Shown here piece by piece: positions 9,418 through 18,729 of a stretch of 64,000 bases of DNA. A program made the translations under genes and the position numbers. The DNA comes from Ralstonia sp. UNC404CL21Col (GTDB taxonomy: Bacteria > Pseudomonadota > Gammaproteobacteria > Burkholderiales > Burkholderiaceae). Location: NCBI RefSeq assembly GCF_000620465.1, contig NZ_JIBE01000003.1:1488001-1552000 (forward strand). The letters run 5' to 3'. The notes under the pieces are model-generated. The model was given only the letters and a program-made list of their open reading frames with translations. It had not been told where the DNA came from and did not search any database. Position 1 is the first letter of the stretch, and every line of letters begins with the position of its first letter.

Positions 9418-9512
9418 CCTCTTTAGCCGCATTTGTAATGAGAGCCCAGGGCCACATCTGTGGATATCTGAACTCCCGCGCGCCCGCAAGCCAGTCGTCA
9501 AATCGGCGCGCC
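9418..9512 (-). promoter_or_regulatory. SAM-II riboswitch aptamer controlling metX-metW
   Basis: On the minus strand a seven-pair helix is formed by GCGCGCC (9511-9505) and GGCGCGC (9484-9478). Its loop starts GATTTGACG and ends GGCTTGCG, matching the conserved SAM-II first loop (GAUUUG ... CUUGCAG). The 3' part carries AAATGCGGCTAAAGAGG (9434-9418), which closely follows the SAM-II core (AAAUG..GCUAAAAAGG) that pairs back into the loop as the H-type pseudoknot. A nested extra hairpin occupies 9475-9442 between the two parts. The position directly upstream of metX fits the known biology: excess S-adenosylmethionine shuts off methionine synthesis. Confidence 0.88.
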
Positions 9513-9522
9513 AGAGAAAGTG

Positions 9523-9555
9523 ATTATAGAGCAAGCGGCGGCGGACGCATCACCG
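9523..9555 (-). promoter_or_regulatory. Promoter of metX-metW leader
   Basis: A perfect -10 hexamer TATAAT lies at 9528-9523 on the minus strand, about 11 bases before the first paired base of the SAM-II aptamer. The RNA would thus start almost exactly at the aptamer. The -35 region, 17 bases upstream, is poor. Confidence 0.6.
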
Positions 9556-9590
9556 CAGCGTGATGCGTCCAATCCTCCGCCATACGTTGG

Positions 9591-11093
9591 TCAAAGGCCG
9601 GCCATGTTGATGTACTTGATCTCCAAGTATTCGTCGATGCCGTATTTCGAGCCTTCGCGGCCCAGCCCCGATTGCTTGACGCCGCCAAACGGCGCCTCCG
9701 CCGTCGAGATCAGCCCCGTATTGACGCCAACCATGCCGGACTCCAGCGCATCCGAAACACGCCAGGCGCGGCCCAGATCGCGTGTGTAGAAATACGCGGC
9801 GAGACCGAACTCGGTGTCGTTCGCGGCCGCCACGGCTTCGTCTTCCGTATCGAAAGGAATCAGCGCCGCCAGCGGGCCGAACGTTTCTTCATGCGCGACC
9901 AGCATGTCGGCCTTTGCGTCGACGACGACGGTCGGCTCGAAAAACGCGCCGCCCTGTGCAGACAGCGCATGCGGCTTGCCGCCCACCAGCACGCGGGCGC
10001 CCTGGCGCACGGCGTCGTCCAGATGCTGTTGCACCTTCTCCATCGCGCGCATGTGGATCAGCGGGCCCTGCTGCACGCCGGGCTCCGTGCCGTTGCCCAC
10101 GCGCAGCGCACGCACCGCGTCAGCCAGCTTGGCAGCGAACGTGTCGTAGATGCCGCGCTGCACGTAGAAGCGGTTCGCGCACACGCAGGTCTGGCCCGCG
10201 TTGCGGTACTTGGCGATCATCGCGCCTTCCACGGCCGCATCGACGTCGGCATCGTCAAACACAATGAACGGCGCGTTGCCGCCCAACTCCAGCGAGAGCT
10301 TCTTGATGTCGTCCGCGCACTGGCGCATCAGCAAACGACCCACGGCCGTCGAACCCGTGAAGCTGAGCTTGCGCACGACAGGGTTGGAGGTCAGTTCGCC
10401 ACCAATCGCCTGCGAATCGCCCGTGACGATCGACAGCAAGCCTGCCGGCACGCCGGCGCGCGCCGCCAGCTCGGCAAATGCGAGCGCCGAGTAGGGCGTT
10501 TCCAGCGCCGGCTTGACCACCATCGAGCAGCCCGCCGCCAGCGCCGGGCCGACCTTGCGCGTCATCATCGCGATGGGGAAATTCCACGGCGTGATGGCCG
10601 CGCTCACGCCGATCGGCTCCTTCTGCACGACGATGCGGCGATCGCCTTGCGGCGACGGAATGGTGTCACCGTAAATGCGGCGCGCCTCTTCCGCAAACCA
10701 TTCGATGAACGATGCGGCGTAGGCGATTTCACCGGCGGCTTCGGGCAGCGGCTTGCCTTGTTCGGCCGTGAGGATGGCAGCAAGGTCTTGCTGGTGCTCC
10801 ATCATCAGATCGGCCAGCTTGCGCAGGATCCTGGCGCGATCGCGTGCGCTCACCTTGCGCCAGGCGCGTTGTGCAACCTGGGCGGCATCGATGGCGCGGC
10901 GGGTTTCGGCGGCCCCCATGCCGGGCACGGTGCCGATCTTGCGGCCGGTGGCCGGGTCCGTCACGTCGCGCGTGGCGCCGTCATCGGCATCGGCCCACGT
11001 GCCGGCGACGAACGCCTGCGTGCGCCACAGGCCGGGGTCTTTCAGTGCGATCGGCGGCGTAACCGGCGCGCTCGGCAAATCGGTGCGGGTCAT
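9591..11093 (-). CDS. gabD: Succinate-semialdehyde dehydrogenase (NAD(P)+)
   Basis: A 500-residue aldehyde dehydrogenase. It has [23 protein letters not shown] (cofactor site), the general base in [12 protein letters not shown], and the catalytic Cys in [15 protein letters not shown]. The C-terminal [16 protein letters not shown] and [11 protein letters not shown] are typical of GabD. It oxidises succinate semialdehyde to succinate in the GABA shunt. It follows gabT with a four-base gap and has an AGGG-type ribosome binding site inside the end of gabT, so the two form one operon under divergent gabR. The start at 11093 fits family length. Confidence 0.95.
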   Translation of the reverse strand: MTRTDLPSAPVTPPIALKDPGLWRTQAFVAGTWADADDGATRDVTDPATGRKIGTVPGMGAAETRRAIDAAQVAQRAWRKVSARDRARILRKLADLMMEHQQDLAAILTAEQGKPLPEAAGEIAYAASFIEWFAEEARRIYGDTIPSPQGDRRIVVQKEPIGVSAAITPWNFPIAMMTRKVGPALAAGCSMVVKPALETPYSALAFAELAARAGVPAGLLSIVTGDSQAIGGELTSNPVVRKLSFTGSTAVGRLLMRQCADDIKKLSLELGGNAPFIVFDDADVDAAVEGAMIAKYRNAGQTCVCANRFYVQRGIYDTFAAKLADAVRALRVGNGTEPGVQQGPLIHMRAMEKVQQHLDDAVRQGARVLVGGKPHALSAQGGAFFEPTVVVDAKADMLVAHEETFGPLAALIPFDTEDEAVAAANDTEFGLAAYFYTRDLGRAWRVSDALESGMVGVNTGLISTAEAPFGGVKQSGLGREGSKYGIDEYLEIKYINMAGL

Positions 11094-11097
11094 GGTG

Positions 11098-12378
11098 TCA
11101 GCCCTCCAGTGCGCGTTGCAGGATGGCAAGGCCCTCTTCGAATACCGCGTCTTCAATCGTGAGCGGGAACAGGAAGCGGATCACGTTGCCGTACACGCCG
11201 CACGACAGCAGGAGCAGGCCGGCTTCGAGCGCCCGTTGCTGCACGAGCTTGGTGAAATCGGCGTCGGGCTTGCCGTCCGGCGTGTTGAATTCGACAGCAA
11301 CCATCGCGCCCACGCCGCGCACTTCTGCAATGCGTGGCTGCTTGGCCTTGGCAGCGTTCAGTGCCTCGACCAGACGTGCGCCCAGCGCGGCGGAGCGCTC
11401 GCAGAGTTTCTCGTCGGCAATGATGTCGAGCACGGCATGTGCGGATGCCACCGCCAGCGGATTGCCGGCGTAGGTGCCGCCGAGCCCGCCCGGAGCCGGT
11501 GCGTCCATGATCTCTGCGCGGCCCGTGACAGCAGACAGCGGCAGGCCGCCGGCCAGGCCCTTGGCCATCGTCGTGATGTCCGGCAGCACGCCGGTGTGCT
11601 CCATGGCAAACAGCTTGCCGGTGCGGGCAAAGCCGGTTTGCACTTCGTCGGCGATCATCACGATGCCGTGCTCGTCGCACAGCGCCCGGATGGCGCGCAC
11701 AAAGTCGGCGGGCATCTGGTAGAAGCCGCCCTCGCCCTGCACTGGCTCGAAAATGATGGCCGCCACCTGGCGCGGATCGATATCGGCCTTGAACAGGCGC
11801 TGGATGGCATCCAGCGCATCCTGCGTGCTCACACCATGCAGCGCGACCGGCGCCGGAACGTGGTAGATGCTGCCCGGGAACGGCCCGAAGCCCGTCTTGT
11901 ACGGCACCACCTTGCCCGTCAGCGACATGCCCATGAACGTGCGGCCGTGGAAGGCGCCCGTGAGTGCAATGACACCCGGGCGGCCCGTGTGCGCCCGTGC
12001 GATCTTGATGGCGTTTTCGACAGCCTCGGCGCCCGTGGTGAAGAACGCGGTCTTCTTGGCGTGCGTGCCGGGCGTAATCGTGTTCAGGCGCTCGGCCAAT
12101 TCGACGTACGAGCCGTACGGCACGATCTGGAAAGCGGTATGCGTGAAGTGATCCAGCTGTTCGCGCACAGCCTGCACCAGACGCGGGTGGCGATGGCCCG
12201 TGTTGACCACGGCAATGCCGGCCGCGAAGTCGATGTAGCGTCGGCCTTCGACGTCCCAGAACAGCGCGTTCTCGGCGCGCTCGGCGTAGCGGTCGGTCAT
12301 CACACCGACACCGCGCGGCGTAGCGGCGAGGCGGCGGGCATTCCATTGGGCGTTCTGTTGCGGGTCTCGGGCGTTCAT
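11098..12378 (-). CDS. gabT: 4-aminobutyrate aminotransferase
   Basis: A 426-residue class III (fold type I) PLP aminotransferase. Recognisable blocks are [52 protein letters not shown] and the PLP-binding Lys in [15 protein letters not shown]. It converts GABA and 2-oxoglutarate to succinate semialdehyde and glutamate, feeding gabD directly downstream. The 5' end faces gabR across a 120-base region with repeated operator elements. The order gabT-gabD with divergent MocR-type regulator supports GABA rather than ornithine as substrate. Confidence 0.93.
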   Translation of the reverse strand: MNARDPQQNAQWNARRLAATPRGVGVMTDRYAERAENALFWDVEGRRYIDFAAGIAVVNTGHRHPRLVQAVREQLDHFTHTAFQIVPYGSYVELAERLNTITPGTHAKKTAFFTTGAEAVENAIKIARAHTGRPGVIALTGAFHGRTFMGMSLTGKVVPYKTGFGPFPGSIYHVPAPVALHGVSTQDALDAIQRLFKADIDPRQVAAIIFEPVQGEGGFYQMPADFVRAIRALCDEHGIVMIADEVQTGFARTGKLFAMEHTGVLPDITTMAKGLAGGLPLSAVTGRAEIMDAPAPGGLGGTYAGNPLAVASAHAVLDIIADEKLCERSAALGARLVEALNAAKAKQPRIAEVRGVGAMVAVEFNTPDGKPDADFTKLVQQRALEAGLLLLSCGVYGNVIRFLFPLTIEDAVFEEGLAILQRALEG

Positions 12379-12415
12379 GGCGGTCGTGTGCGTTGGGTCA
12401 AGAAAGATCGGATCC

Positions 12416-12488
12416 GAGCCAGTGTGGCTCCATTGGCTCTGTACAATAAGACCCAATCAGGTTTTTCTTTTGGAGCCACTTTGGCTCC
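12416..12488. promoter_or_regulatory. GabR-type operator repeats between gabT and gabR
   Basis: Two inverted repeats share the same half-site: GAGCCA-GTG-TGGCTC at 12416-12430 and GGAGCCA-CTT-TGGCTCC at 12472-12488. A further direct copy TTGGCTC lies at 12433-12439. A -10-like TACAAT sits between them at 12443-12448. MocR/GabR proteins bind repeated half-sites between divergent target and regulator genes, so these are strong candidates for both autoregulation and gabTD activation. Confidence 0.75.
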
Positions 12489-12498
12489 ATCACGCGCC

Positions 12499-14046
12499 AT
12501 GGCCGACCACTCACCTACGCACCGCGCCAGCATGCTGGTCGACTACCTGCAACGCCGCTTCGACCGTGCCGGGCCGGGTGGCGAACCCGACCACCGCCGT
12601 CTGTACCGCGTGCTGCAAGAGGGCATCCTGCGCGACGAACTGCAGCCGGGCACCCGCCTGCCGTCATCGCGGCAGTTGGCGACCGAGCTGGGCATCGCGC
12701 GCAACACGGTCATCCACGTCTATGAACAACTCGGTGTGGAAGGCTATGTCTCGGCGGGCGTGGGCAGCGGCACCTTCGTCGCCGATACCGCGCCGGACCG
12801 GTTGGACGCGGCGCCTGCACAGGCTGCAGCTGTCGCCACAGCAGCGGCCGCCCCGATCGCCGAGGCGGCCACGCCGTCTGCGCCGATGCTTTCCACGCGC
12901 GGCCGTGCGCTGGTGCGCGATGCAGGCGCCAGCTCGCGCCAATGGGGCGCCTTCATGCCGGGCGTGCCGGAAGTGCGGATGTTTCCGGCGCGCATCTGGT
13001 CGCGCCTGCACAACCGGCTGCTGCGCAAGCCGTCGCCCGCGTTGCTGACCTATCCCGTTGGCGCGGGCTACTTGCCGCTGCGCACCGCGCTGGCCGACTA
13101 CCTGCGCACCGCGCGCGGCGTGCGCTGCGAGCCCGAGCAGATCATCATCACCGCAGGCATCCATCCGTCACTCCAGCTCATCGCACAACTGCTGTGCGAC
13201 GCCGGCGACAGCGCGTGGATCGAAGACCCCGGCTACTGGGGCGTGCGCAGCGTACTCACCGCTGCGGGCGTGCGCACGGTGCCGCTGCCGGTGGACGACG
13301 AAGGCATGCGCTTCGACATCCCCACGCGCGGTCGCCAGCGCAGCAAGCCGCCCAAACTCATGGTGGTTTCGCCGTCGCACCAATATCCGCTTGGCTCGGT
13401 GATGAGCCTGGCGCGACGCCGCGCGCTGCTCGCCACCGCACACGCCACCGATGCGTGGATCGTCGAAGACGATTACGACAGCGAGTTCCGCTACGGCAGC
13501 CGCCCGCTGCCGTCACTGCAAGGGCTGGATGAAGGCGGACGCGTGCTTTACATGGGCACGTTCTCGAAAGTGCTGTTCCCCAGCTTGCGGATCGGCTATC
13601 TGGTCGTGCCGCCGGCGCTAGCGGATGCGTTTGCGACGGGCTTGTCGGAGATGTTCCGCGGCGGCCAGATTCTCACGCAGGCGGTGCTGGCGGACTTCAT
13701 TGCGGAAGGCCATTTCGTCTCGCACATCCGGCGCATGCGCGGTGTGTATGCGGAACGGCGTGAAACGCTGCTGGCTTCCATCAGCCGCGAATTTGGCGAC
13801 GCGCTGCCTGTGCATGACGGCGCGTCCGGCCTGCATCTCGTGCTGGGCTTGCCGGCCGGCACCAACGATGTGGCCGTGGCGGATCTGGCGCTTGCCAACG
13901 ACGTCGTCACGCGGCCGCTGTCACTGTATTACCAGGACGATGCGCGCCGCCTGCCTGGGCTGCTGCTGGGCTATGGCCATGTGGAAACCGAGCAGATTGC
14001 GGCGCGGTTTCATACGTTGGCGGGGGCGATACGCACCATCGGCTGA
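12499..14046 (+). CDS. gabR: GabR/MocR-type PLP-dependent transcription regulator
   Basis: A 515-residue fusion of an N-terminal GntR winged helix (about 35-95, LPSSRQLATELGIARNTVIH) and a C-terminal class I aminotransferase-like domain. The PLP site is visible as GTFSKVLFPSLRIGYL, with VVSPSHQYPLG and EDDYDSEFRY upstream. An alanine-rich linker (about 105-135) joins the two. Regulators of this type sense GABA plus PLP and activate gabTD. Divergence from gabT and the operator repeats in between support this. The last repeat ends about ten bases before the ATG at 12499, which has no strong ribosome binding site. Confidence 0.92.
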   Translation: MADHSPTHRASMLVDYLQRRFDRAGPGGEPDHRRLYRVLQEGILRDELQPGTRLPSSRQLATELGIARNTVIHVYEQLGVEGYVSAGVGSGTFVADTAPDRLDAAPAQAAAVATAAAAPIAEAATPSAPMLSTRGRALVRDAGASSRQWGAFMPGVPEVRMFPARIWSRLHNRLLRKPSPALLTYPVGAGYLPLRTALADYLRTARGVRCEPEQIIITAGIHPSLQLIAQLLCDAGDSAWIEDPGYWGVRSVLTAAGVRTVPLPVDDEGMRFDIPTRGRQRSKPPKLMVVSPSHQYPLGSVMSLARRRALLATAHATDAWIVEDDYDSEFRYGSRPLPSLQGLDEGGRVLYMGTFSKVLFPSLRIGYLVVPPALADAFATGLSEMFRGGQILTQAVLADFIAEGHFVSHIRRMRGVYAERRETLLASISREFGDALPVHDGASGLHLVLGLPAGTNDVAVADLALANDVVTRPLSLYYQDDARRLPGLLLGYGHVETEQIAARFHTLAGAIRTIG

Positions 14047-14061
14047 CCCACGACGCGCGCA

Positions 14062-14094
14062 ATAAAAAAGCCCCGCATTGCGGGGCTTTCTTTT
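14062..14094. terminator. Bidirectional terminator gabR / slmA
   Basis: Stem AAAGCCCCGC / GCGGGGCTTT with an ATT loop, flanked by an A run on the left and CTTTT on the right. It lies between the convergent gabR and slmA genes and can serve both. Confidence 0.9.
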
Positions 14095-14107
14095 AGATGA
14101 TGCCGGC

Positions 14108-14758
14108 TCAAGCCAACAGCACTCGCAACTGCGCATCTGCACCTTCGACCGGAGACTTCCGGAAACCGCTCTTCGCATACCGATGCCAGCGCCCGAGCAC
14201 TGCACACACGAGCAGGTTGGCGCGCGAAGCGATGTCGGTATCCGCCGGCCAGGCGCCCTGCGTGACTGCCATGCGCAGGCTCTGCTTGAGCGAGGCCTCG
14301 ATGCGATCCAGGCACTGCGCCATGCGCTCGGGCAGACGCTCGTCTTCGCCGACCAGCGCATCGCCCACCAGCACGCGCGTCATGCCCGGATTCTTGTCGG
14401 CAAACGACAGCAGCATGTGCGCGATGGCATGCGCTTGGCGCAGGCCGTGTTCTTCACGCAGCGTGATCTGATTGATGAGGCCGAAGACGGTCTGCTCGAT
14501 GAATTCGATCAGCCCTTCGAACATCTGCGCCTTGCTGGCGAAGTGGCGGTAGAGCGCCGCTTCGGACACATCCAGCCGTGCAGCCAGCCCAGCCGTTGTG
14601 ATCTTTTCACCACGCGGATGCTCGAGCATGCCGGCGAGCGTCTGCAGAATCTGCACGCGGCGCTCGCCCGGGCGGGGTCGTTTGCGTACCGGCGGTGCTT
14701 CTATGGCGACGTCCGCGACCGGCTCGGCGGTCGGAAACTCCGTTTGCGCGTTGCTCAT
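14108..14758 (-). CDS. slmA: Nucleoid occlusion factor SlmA (TetR family)
   Basis: A 216-residue TetR-type DNA-binding protein. The N-terminal 35 residues are a flexible acidic/proline-rich extension, then RPGERRVQILQTLAGMLE and ITTAGLAARLDVSEAALYRHFASKAQMFEGLI form the helix-turn-helix. The C-terminal domain keeps the SlmA pattern FADKNPGMTRVLVGDALVGEDERL. SlmA binds chromosomal sites and blocks FtsZ assembly over the nucleoid. The order argB, HAD nucleotidase, slmA matches what I know of Ralstonia-like genomes. The start at 14758 has an AGGAAG site. A generic TetR regulator is the less likely alternative. Confidence 0.85.
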   Translation of the reverse strand: MSNAQTEFPTAEPVADVAIEAPPVRKRPRPGERRVQILQTLAGMLEHPRGEKITTAGLAARLDVSEAALYRHFASKAQMFEGLIEFIEQTVFGLINQITLREEHGLRQAHAIAHMLLSFADKNPGMTRVLVGDALVGEDERLPERMAQCLDRIEASLKQSLRMAVTQGAWPADTDIASRANLLVCAVLGRWHRYAKSGFRKSPVEGADAQLRVLLA

Positions 14759-14803
14759 GACTTCCTGGCCCCTCTCCCGTTCTGAGCGCGGAGTAACCAC
14801 TGC

Positions 14804-15660
14804 CTAGCCGCGTCGAACAAGCCTTCGTTTTAGTTGAAGCACCGATTTTACTTTCACGCTCACATAGCCGGGCCGGTTGGCGAACAAAATCGGTGTGGCG
14901 GCCGGTTGATGTGGTGAATTTGCACGCGCGCCAACGGCCGCCGCTTGCATTGGATGCAATGCGTCGGCAGCGGAAGTCGGCTGCACGCCGGGCGGCACGC
15001 GCCGCAGGTAGCCCGTCACCCACACCGTGCCGATCCCCAGGCGCCGGTAGCGTTTGAGGTGAGAAAGCGTGTCTTCGACGAGGATGGCGCGCGATGGCGC
15101 AATACGCTCCCGGGCGAGCAGCCGGCGCAGCATCAGCGGATCGGGCTTCGGGCGCAGGCGCCGGTGCACCCACATGTGTTCGACCGCAATTTCGCGCAGG
15201 AATGCGCGTTTCAGGCCAATGAGCCGCAGCACCTCGCGCGCGTAGGCAACCGGGGCGTTGGTCAGCAGGATCTTGCGCCCGGGCAGGGCGCGCAGCAGTT
15301 GGGCGAGGCCGCGTTCGGCGCGCACCATGGCGCGCAGGTCTTCAAAGCGGTGTGCCTCGGCGAGGAAATCATCGGGGTCGACGCCGTGATGGCGGACCAT
15401 GCCGAGAATCGTGGCGCCATAGCGGCGCCAATAGTCCACGCGCACCTGGCTGGCCGTGGCGTCATCCGTGCCGAGCACGCGCGCCACGTATGCCGTCATC
15501 AGCCGGTTGATCTGCGGAAAGATCGCGTGGGAGGCGTGGTGGAGGGTGTTGTCGAGGTCGAACAGCCAGACCGGCTGCCGGGCGGGCGTGGAGCCCGCCG
15601 GCACCTCGCGCGGGAAGGTGCGCGCAGCATGGCGCACCCGCACCGCCCGGGTGGTTCGCA

Positions 15661-15661
<1 letters not shown>
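14804..15661 (-). CDS. HAD-family pyrimidine 5'-nucleotidase
   Basis: A 285-residue HAD hydrolase of the pyrimidine 5'-nucleotidase (SDT1-like) type. Motif I is WLFDLDNTLHHAS with the nucleophilic Asp, motif II is ILLTNAP, motif III Lys lies in RLRPKPDPLM and motif IV is ILVEDTLSHLKRY. The cap between motifs I and II is all-helical. The final 60 residues are a basic, low-homology tail. Its ATG overlaps the TGA of argB by one base, so it is translated after argB. Predicted role is dephosphorylation of UMP/CMP-type nucleotides; true substrate is not shown by sequence. Confidence 0.85.
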
Positions 15662-16713
<1,052 letters not shown>

Positions 16714-16760
16714 TTATGTGCCCGCCATACCGTTGCCACGAAAGAACACCCTGGGGAAAC

Positions 16761-17354
16761 ATGGCCATCGCACCCGACCAACTCGACGCGCTGCGCCCTC
16801 ACCTGCTGCGCTTTGCGCAACTGCAATTGCGCGACACGGCGCTGGCGGAAGACACGGTGGCCGACACCATCCTGGCGGTGCTCGAACATCCCGAGCGCTT
16901 TGCCGGCAACGCCTCCCTCAAGACTTACGTCATCGGCATCCTCAAGCACAAGATCATCGATGCGATCCGCTCGGGGCGGCGCGAAGTGCGCGTCTCGCTG
17001 CTTGCGGGCGGTGAATCCGACGAGGCCGGCATGCGGTCCGACGAGGCCGTCTTCGACAGCCTGTTTGCCGCCGACGGCCACTACACGAGCCCGCCGTCCG
17101 ACTGGGGCGACCCGGATGCCGCGCTGTCACGGCGCGAATTTTTCGATGTCCTGCAAATGTGCGTTGATCGGTTGCCGCCGCGGGTGGGCCGCGTCTTCAT
17201 GATGCGCGAGTGGCTGGAGCTGGAGACCGACGAAATCTGTCAGGAATTGCAGATCACCGCGACCAATGCCTGGGCACTGCTTTATCGCGCCCGCATGCGC
17301 CTGCGCGAGTGCCTTGACCTGCACTGGTTCGGCAATCAGCCGAGCGCCGCCTGA
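16761..17354 (+). CDS. ECF-type RNA polymerase sigma factor
   Basis: A 197-residue sigma-70 family protein of ECF size. Region 2 is LLRFAQLQLRDTALAEDTVADTILAVL ... FAGNASLKTYVIGILKHKIIDAIRSG; region 4 is LPPRVGRVFMMREWLELETDEICQELQITATNAWALLYRARMRLRECL. The linker between them is long (about 50 residues) and acidic. The next two small genes encode a zinc-finger anti-sigma candidate and a CWC protein, so this is a self-contained regulatory module. The start at 16761 follows a GGGGAAA site. The promoter class it recognises cannot be read from the window. Confidence 0.92.
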   Translation: MAIAPDQLDALRPHLLRFAQLQLRDTALAEDTVADTILAVLEHPERFAGNASLKTYVIGILKHKIIDAIRSGRREVRVSLLAGGESDEAGMRSDEAVFDSLFAADGHYTSPPSDWGDPDAALSRREFFDVLQMCVDRLPPRVGRVFMMREWLELETDEICQELQITATNAWALLYRARMRLRECLDLHWFGNQPSAA

Positions 17355-17396
17355 ATCGCCCGTCAGCGCACCCAAGCCGTATCACAGAGAACAACC

Positions 17397-17609
17397 ATGC
17401 CGAACCGTTGGGGATTGCCTACCTGCAAAGAAGCGCACCGCATGCTGGTGTCGAAGATGGACCGCGACCTGTCCACAGGCGAGCGGTTGCGCCTGCGCGT
17501 GCATCTGTTTGCCTGCGATGCGTGCACACGGTTCTCGCATCAGATGGGGTTTTTGCGCCAGGCGATGCACAAGCTTGGGCAAGACGACGACGGGAGCAAC
17601 CCCGCGTGA
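17397..17609 (+). CDS. Zinc-finger (zf-HC2-like) anti-sigma factor candidate
   Basis: A 70-residue protein with the His-Cys zinc pattern of small anti-sigma factors: Cys10 and His14 in TCKEAHRML, then CDAC at about 40-43, separated by DRDLSTGERLRLRVHLFA. It follows the ECF sigma gene by 42 bases and overlaps the next gene by four bases. It has no membrane helix, so it would be a cytoplasmic zinc-dependent anti-sigma factor. Binding to the neighbouring sigma factor is inferred from gene order and fold. Confidence 0.8.
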   Translation: MPNRWGLPTCKEAHRMLVSKMDRDLSTGERLRLRVHLFACDACTRFSHQMGFLRQAMHKLGQDDDGSNPA

Positions 17610-17821
17610 CTGCGCCGGCTGCCAACACCGTATGTGCGATGTGCGGCGCGGACTTGCGCTGCGGCGCCATCGGCGACGGCACGCAGCCCGACGCGACGTG
17701 CTGGTGCATGTCCGAAGAAACGCTGCCCGCCAGCGCACGGCGCCCCGGACAGGGTTGCCGCTGCCAGCGTTGTCTGCGCGAGGCGATTGCGCAGGCGCGG
17801 GCAGCGTCTGAGGCCAACTGA
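17606..17821 (+). CDS. Cysteine-rich CWC-family small protein
   Basis: A 71-residue protein starting with GTG at 17606, overlapping the TGA of the preceding gene (GTGA), so its translation is coupled. It has paired cysteines: CAMCGADLRCG, then CWCM (the family name motif) and CRCQRCLREA. This matches the cysteine-rich CWC family, which is probably metal-binding and has no established function. Its place as third gene of an ECF sigma / anti-sigma operon suggests a link to redox or metal stress, which is inference. Confidence 0.8.
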   Translation: MTAPAANTVCAMCGADLRCGAIGDGTQPDATCWCMSEETLPASARRPGQGCRCQRCLREAIAQARAASEAN

Positions 17822-18043
17822 TCAGTCTTTGTCTTTGCTGTCGTCGTCCAGCGTGCGCAGTGCGCGTCGGACGTCGGCCCGGCCGCGCTGGCGCTCCGCG
17901 TGGCCGCCTTCGGTATGGGCGCCGGCCTTGCGGCCACGGGCCAGCGGCACGAGAAAGTTGCGCGGGCGCCCGGTGCCGGCCTTCGTTGAAGGTTCGATGC
18001 GGAACGTCAGTTTCTGGCGAGTGCCCAGTGTCTTGTTAGCCAT
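17822..18043 (-). CDS. Small basic hypothetical protein
   Basis: A 73-residue, strongly basic protein (many Arg/Lys/His, acidic last ten residues) with no recognised domain. It begins MANKTLGTRQKLTFRIEPSTK and contains GRPRNFLVPLARGRKAG. It is convergent with the CWC gene, ending directly next to it. A good ribosome binding site (AAGGAAG) precedes the ATG at 18043. The strong site and codon use similar to neighbours favour a real gene, but no function can be offered. Confidence 0.6.
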   Translation of the reverse strand: MANKTLGTRQKLTFRIEPSTKAGTGRPRNFLVPLARGRKAGAHTEGGHAERQRGRADVRRALRTLDDDSKDKD

Positions 18044-18089
18044 GGGAATGCTTCCTTACGTGGCTTGAAGCGACACTCGCCGCAAGCCA

Positions 18090-18587
18090 TCAATGCTTGT
18101 GTTCGCCGCCGTGGTTCATGGCGGGCATGTTGCCGGCGGTCAGGTCGCGCACCCGGGCCTCGACCTTCTGCTCGACGACGCGCTTGTCGGCCAGCTCCAC
18201 CTTCAGCGTGAGCGGCACGGTGGCGTCCTTGGCGAGCGGCTGCTTGAGGTCCATGAGCATCACGTGATAGCCGCCCGGCTTGAGCTGCACCGTCTGGCCC
18301 TTCGGCAGCTCCAGCGCCTGGACGGCGCGCATGCGCATGACGTTGCCTTCCATCTTCATCTCGTGGATCTCGGCCGTGCCCGCCACCGGCGTCGACACGC
18401 CCACCACCTTGGCACCGTCCGCCGATTGCAGCGTCATGAACGCGCCGCTGGACGTCTGGCCCGGCACCGTGCCGCGCACCCAGGCGTCTTGCACCGTGAC
18501 TTGTGCGAACGCGGCGGCGCTGGCGAGCAGGCCAGCCGTGAGCACAGCCAAGCAAGCGGAAGAACGGATCGATCGGGACGTCATCAT
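18090..18587 (-). CDS. Periplasmic copper chaperone, PCu(A)C family
   Basis: A 165-residue protein with a signal peptide (SACLAVLTAGLLASAAAFAQ) and a PCu(A)C domain. The copper ligand pattern is visible: HEMKMEGNVMRM in the first half and GGYHVMLMDL further on, that is H(M)x10Mx21HxM-like spacing. The C-terminus is rich in Met and His (NMPAMNHGGEHKH). Members deliver Cu(I) to cytochrome oxidase in the periplasm. The ATG at 18587 sits six bases after AGGAG; a TTG one codon earlier is less likely. Divergent from the redox sensor RegB, which is suggestive since RegB-type systems respond to respiratory state. Confidence 0.9.
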   Translation of the reverse strand: MMTSRSIRSSACLAVLTAGLLASAAAFAQVTVQDAWVRGTVPGQTSSGAFMTLQSADGAKVVGVSTPVAGTAEIHEMKMEGNVMRMRAVQALELPKGQTVQLKPGGYHVMLMDLKQPLAKDATVPLTLKVELADKRVVEQKVEARVRDLTAGNMPAMNHGGEHKH

Positions 18588-18656
18588 CAAGGGCTCCTGT
18601 CAGGGACAAACGTGCTGCGCATTAAAGCACAGCACCTGCGGGAAGATAGGTTGGGT

Positions 18657-18668
18657 GCACAATTGTGC
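18657..18668. promoter_or_regulatory. Perfect 12-bp palindrome in pcuC / regB intergenic region
   Basis: GCACAATTGTGC at 18657-18668 is a perfect palindrome inside the 142-base divergent gap, about 60 bases upstream of the regB start. It is a candidate operator; the binding protein is not known. Confidence 0.35.
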
Positions 18669-18729
18669 GGCTGATTGACGCATCGCCGCACGGAGAACCG
18701 CGCGGTGCGCACGTTTACACTTGTCCACC

